DNA from: JAYWXI01 sp036016955
GTDB lineage: Bacteria > Bacteroidota > Bacteroidia > Flavobacteriales > Weeksellaceae
Length of the DNA stretch: 64,000 nucleotides
Direction: 5' to 3'
Assembly (NCBI RefSeq): GCF_036016955.1
Contig: NZ_JAYWXI010000004.1
Span: forward strand, 124,001-188,000
The first letter of the stretch is position 1. Every line of letters starts with the position of its first letter. Positions 59,159 through 64,000 of the stretch are shown in pieces. A program made the position numbers and the translations under genes. The notes beneath the pieces are model-generated. The model did no database searches. It saw only the letters and a program-made list of their open reading frames with translations, and had not been told where the DNA came from.

Positions 59159-60007
59159 TTAATCTCGTTCTACAGCGATAGGCTTGCCCCTGCGGCTCCA
59201 CTCGCTCCATGAACCTACGTACAAAGAAGGAGGCGGAAATCCTGCTAAAACCATTGCCAAAACCGTATGACAAGCCGTCACTCCGGAACCGCAATGCACT
59301 ATGCAATCTAGATCTTTTTTTAAAAATTGGGCATATTTCATACGCAACGCTTCGCGCCCTAAGAAAAAACCCTCGGCATTGAAATTTTCAGAAAAAGGAA
59401 AATTAATCGCTCCCGGAATATGCCCAGCAACCGTATCAATAGGCTCAAAGTCCCCACGGTAACGAGACGACTCCCTTACATCAATAACAAGTGCCGATCC
59501 ATCGGAAAGTTTTTGTTCCACTTCTTCAAGGCTTACCGTCGGCAGCATCCAATCGTCGGGAATTTTCACAACGTTTTTTTTCACCGCTTCCTCTCCGCTC
59601 CTAATCGGCAGTCCATACGCTAAGGCTGCCGGCCATCCTCCGTTAAGCACTCGAACCCAATCAATCCCAAAAGCCCTAAGCATCCACCAAACTCTCGCCG
59701 CCGCATTCGCCCCACCCTGAGCATCATAAACCACCACACGGGATTGCGCCGTGATTCCCAAATCGGAAACCGTTTTTGCAAAATCAAACAAGTCGGGAAG
59801 CGGATGACGTCCACCTTGAGAAGGCGAATGAGAAATAGCAGACCAATCCTTTTCCAAATCGGCAAATAAAGCCCCTTGGAGATGCCCCGCAAGATATTCG
59901 GCTTCGGCCTGCTTTCCCGTACGGGCATCCAATACCACCAATAAAGGGTCTTCTAAACATTCTTTCAATTCGGAAACCTCAATAATCGGCGGACAAACAA
60001 CATGCAT
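59159..60007 (-). CDS. 3-mercaptopyruvate/thiosulfate sulfurtransferase
   Basis: A 282-residue two-domain rhodanese. The N-terminal inactive domain has LDARTGKQAEAEYLAGHLQG and VVYDAQGGANAAARVWWML. The C-terminal domain has the active-site loop CGSGVTACH with the catalytic Cys (about residue 240); CGSGVTA is the mercaptopyruvate-type loop. It moves sulfur from 3-mercaptopyruvate or thiosulfate to cyanide or thiol acceptors. It follows the HMG-CoA lyase gene by 30 bases on the same strand. Confidence 0.93.
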   Translation of the reverse strand: MHVVCPPIIEVSELKECLEDPLLVVLDARTGKQAEAEYLAGHLQGALFADLEKDWSAISHSPSQGGRHPLPDLFDFAKTVSDLGITAQSRVVVYDAQGGANAAARVWWMLRAFGIDWVRVLNGGWPAALAYGLPIRSGEEAVKKNVVKIPDDWMLPTVSLEEVEQKLSDGSALVIDVRESSRYRGDFEPIDTVAGHIPGAINFPFSENFNAEGFFLGREALRMKYAQFLKKDLDCIVHCGSGVTACHTVLAMVLAGFPPPSLYVGSWSEWSRRGKPIAVERD

Positions 60008-60037
60008 GATTGAATTGAGTTATTAAGCGTTCAGCGG

Positions 60038-60886
60038 TTAAAAATGAAAAATAGTTTTGGCCTTATTCCATGCCGACTCAAAATTGAGGAGATGAAGTTT
60101 ATGATCCTCCTTTTTTTTCTGTAAAAAATTAATCACCTGCTCGGTGGGCATATTCCCCACCAAATCGTCCTTGGCCATCGGGCATCCACCAATCCCCTTA
60201 ATAGCCGAATCAAACCTCCGACAACCGTTTTCGTATGCCGCATTTAGCTTGGCATAAGCCTCCTGATAGCGGTTATGAAAATGAGCGCCAAATTCTACCG
60301 AAGGATAGCGGGATGGGATTTTTTCAAAAAGCAAAGCTATGGTTTGAGGTGTGGCCACGCCCGTCGTGTCCGACAGCATTACCGTTTTTATGCCTATTTC
60401 ATTGAAACGCCCCGCCCAAAAATCAACGTCTTCCCATTTCCAAGCCTCTCCGTAAGGGTTCCCGAAAGCCATCGAAAAATAAAGGGTAAGCACCTTGTTT
60501 TCCGCTTTCACCATACGGTAAATTTCCTCCACTTGACGAAAGGCCTCCTCCTGATTTTTGTTGGTATTGCGATGCTGGAATGTTTCGGATATGGAAAAAG
60601 GAAACCCCAGAATATCGACCGCCTCGTGGCTTAGCGCTCTTTCTGCTCCGCTGATATTAGCCACAATAACCGACAGCTTGGTCTCCGAACGCGACTTGTC
60701 GATATTCCGCACCACTTCCGAAGTATCCGCCATTTGAGGAATGGACTTTGGCGAAACAAAACTTCCGCAGTCCAACACGTCGAAACGCACCTCCATCAAA
60801 GCATTGATGTAGTCGATTTTGATTGGTGTAGGAATAAACTCGCCCCAGCCTTGCATGGCATCACGGGGACACTCGGTCAAAAACAT
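60038..60886 (-). CDS. mvaB: Hydroxymethylglutaryl-CoA lyase
   Basis: The enzyme splits HMG-CoA into acetoacetate and acetyl-CoA in leucine and ketone-body catabolism. The 282-residue product has the opening ECPRDAMQGW, DCGSFVSPKSIPQMAD, SMAFGNPYGEAW, and the GIGGCPMAKDDLVGNMPTE loop with the catalytic Cys. It is the first gene of a minus-strand pair with the sulfurtransferase, with a TATCTTTA element at 60908-60915. Confidence 0.95.
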   Translation of the reverse strand: MFLTECPRDAMQGWGEFIPTPIKIDYINALMEVRFDVLDCGSFVSPKSIPQMADTSEVVRNIDKSRSETKLSVIVANISGAERALSHEAVDILGFPFSISETFQHRNTNKNQEEAFRQVEEIYRMVKAENKVLTLYFSMAFGNPYGEAWKWEDVDFWAGRFNEIGIKTVMLSDTTGVATPQTIALLFEKIPSRYPSVEFGAHFHNRYQEAYAKLNAAYENGCRRFDSAIKGIGGCPMAKDDLVGNMPTEQVINFLQKKKEDHKLHLLNFESAWNKAKTIFHF

Positions 60887-60907
60887 TTTTACTTTTTTTG
60901 ATTTTGG

Positions 60908-60915
60908 TAAAGATA
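60908..60915 (-). promoter_or_regulatory. Probable -7 element for mvaB
   Basis: The minus strand reads TATCTTTA, one base from the consensus, 21 bases before the ATG at 60886. Confidence 0.45.
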
Positions 60916-61050
60916 ATATTTTTCAATTTATCCCAAAAAACAAAGCAAAACACTACAAAACAACACCTTACAAACTCATAAGAGAAAGTCGAACTTTTTT
61001 ATTCCCAGGACTTCCACCCTGCCTTTTTTTCATCTTCCTCCTAAATTCAT

Positions 61051-61058
61051 TAACTTTG
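61051..61058 (+). promoter_or_regulatory. -7 promoter element for pepT
   Basis: TAACTTTG is an exact match, 24 bases before the ATG at 61083. Confidence 0.6.
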
Positions 61059-61082
61059 TTAAAATTCAAAAAAGACCTCATC

Positions 61083-62351
61083 ATGCAGACCATAGATTTC
61101 AACTTGGAATGGAAACTGAAGCTTCAAAATCGCTTCATCACTTACGCTAAAATCTACTCTACCAGCGACCCTGAAAGCACGAGTACCCCTTCAAGCCCCC
61201 AACAATGGGATATTGCGAAATACATTTTCGAAGAGCTTAAAAACCTGGGACTTTCGGACGTTTCCTTGGACGATAACGGTTACATCATGGCCTACCTCCC
61301 GTCCAACCTCGAAAACGACGACGAACCCACCGTGGGATTTATTGCCCATTATGACACTTCGCCAGATTTCAATGGGAAGAATGTCAACCCTCAGATTTGG
61401 GACGACTACGACGGAGGCGACTTGGTTCTAAACCAAGCTACTGGCTTCACCCTTTCTCCTTCCAGATTTGAAAGTCTTAAAGACTATGTCGGAAAAACCC
61501 TTATCACCACCGACGGCACAACCCTACTGGGCGCAGACGATAAAGCTGGTGTTGCCGAAATCGTTACGGCAGCAGAGTACCTTTTGGCTCATCCCGAAAT
61601 AAAGCACGGCCGAATTGCCATCGGCTTCACTCCGGACGAAGAAATCGGTCGCGGAGCCCACCTTTTCGATGTTAAAAAATTCGGGGCCGATTGGGCCTAT
61701 ACCATGGACGGTGGAGAGGTCGGCGAGTTGGAATACGAAAACTTCAATGCCGCCGGAGCAGTGGTAACCATTCACGGCTTAAGCGTCCATCCGGGATATG
61801 CTTACGGTAAAATGATTAACGCCGCTCTTTTGGCTTCGGAGTTTGCAGGAACCCTTCCCGCAGATCAAACCCCTTCGACCACTAAAGGCTTCGAAGGCTT
61901 CTTCCACCTAATGGATCTTAACGCCGACGTTTCCCAAGCCAAATTGCAATACATCATTCGCGATCACGACGAAACAAAATTCGAAGAGCGAAAACGTCTA
62001 ATGCAGCAAAAAGTAGACGAATTCAACCAAAAATACGGCGAAGGCACCGCCGAAGTGGAAATCAAAGAACAATACCGCAACATGAAACAGCAGTTCGAAG
62101 GTAAAATGCACATCATCGACATTGCTGCCCAAGCCATGAAAGACGCAAACATCGAACCCAAAATAAAAGCCATCCGCGGGGGAACCGACGGCGCCCAACT
62201 TTCTTATATGGGACTGCCCTGCCCCAATATTTTTGCCGGCGGCATCAACTTCCACGGCCCTTACGAATACGTCGCCCTGGAAAGTATGGAAAAAGCGGTA
62301 AAAGTTATCGTAAACATCGCTAAAGCCGTGAAAAAACACCCTTCTGCTTAA
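61083..62351 (+). CDS. pepT: Peptidase T (tripeptide aminopeptidase)
   Basis: A cytosolic di-zinc aminopeptidase of the M20 family that releases the N-terminal residue from tripeptides. The 422-residue product has the metal-site motifs FIAHYDTSPD, LGADDKAGVAE, FTPDEEIGRGAH and MDGGEVGELEYENFNAA, plus a late GINFHGPYEYVALESM with the last His ligand. ATG at 61083 fits the family length of about 410. An in-frame ATG at 60819 would add 88 residues, but it lies antisense to mvaB and upstream of the promoter. Confidence 0.96.
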   Translation: MQTIDFNLEWKLKLQNRFITYAKIYSTSDPESTSTPSSPQQWDIAKYIFEELKNLGLSDVSLDDNGYIMAYLPSNLENDDEPTVGFIAHYDTSPDFNGKNVNPQIWDDYDGGDLVLNQATGFTLSPSRFESLKDYVGKTLITTDGTTLLGADDKAGVAEIVTAAEYLLAHPEIKHGRIAIGFTPDEEIGRGAHLFDVKKFGADWAYTMDGGEVGELEYENFNAAGAVVTIHGLSVHPGYAYGKMINAALLASEFAGTLPADQTPSTTKGFEGFFHLMDLNADVSQAKLQYIIRDHDETKFEERKRLMQQKVDEFNQKYGEGTAEVEIKEQYRNMKQQFEGKMHIIDIAAQAMKDANIEPKIKAIRGGTDGAQLSYMGLPCPNIFAGGINFHGPYEYVALESMEKAVKVIVNIAKAVKKHPSA

Positions 62352-62403
62352 TCCCATTCTTTTGATTATCAAATAAATGGATTTGAAAAATTAACATTCA
62401 GAT

Positions 62404-62435
62404 AACCCCCAATTCATATTGGGGGTTTATTTTTG
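62404..62435 (+). terminator. Terminator after pepT, overlapping the next promoter
   Basis: A perfect 10-bp stem (AACCCCCAAT / ATTGGGGGTT) with a 4-base loop. Its T tract contains the -7 element of the following gene. Confidence 0.8.
62428..62435 (+). promoter_or_regulatory. -7 promoter element inside the pepT terminator tail
   Basis: TATTTTTG is an exact match, ending 12 bases before the ATG at 62448. It lies inside the T tract of the pepT terminator. Confidence 0.5.
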
Positions 62436-62447
62436 TGAAAAATTACC

Positions 62448-63299
62448 ATGCCCAAAAACAGACGTCTCGTCGAAATCGTCATCCTCTCGGACATTCATCT
62501 CGGGACCTACGGTTGCCACGCTACTGAACTTTTAGCCTACCTAAAAAGCATCCATCCTGAACTCTTAATTCTCAATGGAGATATTATTGACGGCTGGGCC
62601 TTTAGCAAAAATTATTTCCCCAATGCCCATATGGCCGTGCTAAGCGAATTATTCAAGATGATGAAAAAGGGAACCCGTATCGTCTATATCACGGGAAATC
62701 ACGACGAATTCCTACGCAAATACACCGACATGGAAGTAGGCAACCTCCTGCTGACCGACAAATACCTCTTCCAAATCGGAGGAAAATCCCACTGGGTTTT
62801 TCATGGCGACATCTTCGATTACACCACCAAGGGAAGCGCTAAAATTATCGCTAAAATCGGAGGCTGGGGGTACGACTGGCTCATTTTAGCCGGACGCGCC
62901 GTGAATTGGGGATTAAAACTCTTTGGACGCCCCAAAGTTTCCCTCTCGAAAAAAATAAAAAACTCGGTAAAAAAAGCCGTAAAATTCATCTCCGATTTTG
63001 AAGAAAAAGCCATCGAACTGGCCATCGACCATCGCTACGATTGCGTCATTTGCGGACACATCCACCAACCCACCGACAAAACCGTAAGCACCGCCAAAGG
63101 CAGCGTGCGCTACCTCAACACCGGAGATTGGATCGAAAACCTCTCCTGGCTGGAATACCATAACGGCGAATGGAAACTGAAATTTTACGAAGACGACCAT
63201 TACGAAAAGCCCGCAATCGAAACCAAAAACATTCGCGCCAACACGGAAGCAATGGTTTTACCAAAAGAATTAACGGCCCTCAACTTCGTTAAACCATAG
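62448..63299 (+). CDS. LpxH-like metallophosphoesterase
   Basis: A 283-residue calcineurin-type phosphoesterase resembling the UDP-2,3-diacylglucosamine diphosphatase family of lipid A synthesis. The metal-site motifs are all present: ILSDIHLGTYG, LILNGDIIDGW, YITGNHDEFLRKY, FHGDIFDYT and CGHIHQPTD. A membrane-associating helical insert (RAVNWGLKLFGRPKVSLSKK) is typical. The family is certain; the exact substrate is inferred. The bioB gene converges on its 3' end. Confidence 0.88.
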   Translation: MPKNRRLVEIVILSDIHLGTYGCHATELLAYLKSIHPELLILNGDIIDGWAFSKNYFPNAHMAVLSELFKMMKKGTRIVYITGNHDEFLRKYTDMEVGNLLLTDKYLFQIGGKSHWVFHGDIFDYTTKGSAKIIAKIGGWGYDWLILAGRAVNWGLKLFGRPKVSLSKKIKNSVKKAVKFISDFEEKAIELAIDHRYDCVICGHIHQPTDKTVSTAKGSVRYLNTGDWIENLSWLEYHNGEWKLKFYEDDHYEKPAIETKNIRANTEAMVLPKELTALNFVKP

Positions 63300-63315
63300 A
63301 GCAAAAACCAATGCC

Positions 63316-64000
63316 CTATGATTTTCGCAGCTCCTTGGCTTTTTCCTTGGCAGCCTCGTTTCTTTCAATTTTATGATCGGGTCTGGTCCACTTGGGGTTC
63401 TCTCCCAAAGGGCAAATTTGGCTGTCCTCCTTCTCTACCACTTCTCTTTTCGGATGTTTTTCGAACGGAGTTTGAGGTTTAATCCCCAATTGTTCAAAAA
63501 GTTTTCGGTCTTCGTTCACATCCGGATTGGGCGTCGTCAAAAGCTTATCCCCCGCAAAAATGGAATTGGCTCCCGCCAAAAAGCAAAGCGCCTGCCCCTC
63601 GTTGGAAAGCCCCGTCCTACCCGCCGAAAGGCGAACCTGAGTCTTAGGCAAAACGATACGGGCCGTGGCAACCATACGCACAAATTCAAAAATATCTACC
63701 GGTTCCTCATTCTCCATAGGAGTCCCTTCCACCGCTACCAAAGCATTAATCGGAACGGATTCCGGCTGAGGCGTCATGTTCGCTAAGACCTTCAACATTC
63801 CGCAGCGGTCTTCAATACTCTCGCCCATGCCAATAATCCCCCCCGAACAAAGCGTAATAGAAGTTTTCCTGACGTTATCAATCGTTTCCAGACGATCTTC
63901 GAATGCCCGGGTCGAAATGACTTCTTTATAATACTCCTCCGAACTGTCAATGTTATGGTTATAGGCATAAAGCCCCGCTTCTTCCAAACGTTTGGCCTGA
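63316..64000 (-). CDS. bioB: Biotin synthase, 5' end cut by window edge
   Basis: Biotin synthase is a radical SAM enzyme that inserts sulfur into dethiobiotin. Only the C-terminal part (about 227 residues) is in the window; the radical SAM CxxxCxxC lies beyond the edge. Visible segments are AGLYAYNHNIDSSEEYY, the TLCSGGIIGMGE block with a cluster Cys, PINALVAVEGTPMENEEP, and RLSAGRTGLSNEGQALCFLAGANSIFAG. The C-terminus extends past the usual end into a Lys/Glu-rich tail. Opening at the right edge is a codon boundary, not a start. Confidence 0.95.
   Translation of the reverse strand, partial: QAKRLEEAGLYAYNHNIDSSEEYYKEVISTRAFEDRLETIDNVRKTSITLCSGGIIGMGESIEDRCGMLKVLANMTPQPESVPINALVAVEGTPMENEEPVDIFEFVRMVATARIVLPKTQVRLSAGRTGLSNEGQALCFLAGANSIFAGDKLLTTPNPDVNEDRKLFEQLGIKPQTPFEKHPKREVVEKEDSQICPLGENPKWTRPDHKIERNEAAKEKAKELRKS

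Noticed and set aside
60819..61082. An N-terminal extension of pepT from an ATG at 60819
   Set aside because: The added 88 residues are unlike peptidase T, lie opposite the mvaB 5' end, and precede the promoter box at 61051-61058.
1..64000. CRISPR arrays, insertion sequences, prophage, rRNA and tRNA genes
   Set aside because: No regularly spaced direct repeats, transposase or integrase frames, or tRNA cloverleaf/rRNA sequence were recognised. A covariance-model scan would settle the tRNA question.

Overview
The window looks like a chromosomal stretch of a Bacteroidota bacterium, class Flavobacteriia, most likely near the Chryseobacterium/Weeksellaceae group. No genus can be named from the sequence alone. 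The evidence is consistent: almost every transcription unit is preceded by the Bacteroidota -7 element TAnnTTTG, Shine-Dalgarno sites are absent, and the gene content is typical of the class (alternative complex III, gliding lipoprotein GldH, a GLPGLI protein, a type IX secretion C-terminal domain, type III glutamine synthetase, FadL plus SGNH-hydrolase pair, RicT/PSP1). I see no insertion sequence, prophage, CRISPR array, rRNA or tRNA gene.

Layout. 1-8150 is housekeeping: CTP synthase (3' end lost at the window edge), radA, an ACP phosphodiesterase, pncB, an EamA transporter, rmuC and a SPOUT RNA methyltransferase. 8200-10750 is accessory: two alanine-rich lipoproteins with repetitive CAG/GCA-type DNA, then an unrecognised membrane protein paired with a lipoprotein. 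10694-14640 carries a minus-strand U32 peptidase-like gene, ferredoxin and 5-formyl-THF cyclo-ligase, then a DegP-type protease. 14830-17031 holds two secreted proteins that share a C-terminal module. 17100-19710 is an AT-richer TonB-receptor/thioredoxin-like pair behind a perfect 30-bp palindrome. 19761-23965 has glutamine synthetase III, a T9SS cargo gene broken by an in-frame stop, and an NlpC/P60 lipoprotein. 24027-27104 is a Cys/His-rich small exported protein followed by a TonB receptor with two N-terminal HMA-like domains, probably for copper or a similar metal.

27205-38060 includes the SGNH lipoprotein/FadL operon, ricT-gldH-pbp1A, SelO, a polytopic membrane protein and a SPOR-like protein. 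38243-46650 is the complete actABCDEF operon for alternative complex III (menaquinol to cytochrome c electron transfer), ended by a strong terminator with no cytochrome oxidase genes after it. 46734-53254 carries a lipoprotein, apt, a TPR-like protein, ribH, a zinc peptidase, prs, rplY and a GLPGLI protein.

53398-59151 is a SUF iron-sulfur assembly region (sufA, sufB, sufC, sufD, then two other genes, then sufT) without sufS. The right end has a sulfurtransferase and HMG-CoA lyase on the minus strand, pepT, an LpxH-like phosphoesterase and the 3' part of bioB (cut by the window edge).

The least ordinary parts are the HMA-TonB receptor with its Cys/His-rich partner, the palindrome-controlled receptor/thioredoxin pair, the membrane protein/lipoprotein pair at 9020-10742, the alanine-rich lipoprotein pair, and the interrupted T9SS gene. 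Several intergenic regions are very compact: terminator T-tracts merge into the next promoter, and at least two promoters sit so close to the start codon that the mRNA may be leaderless.
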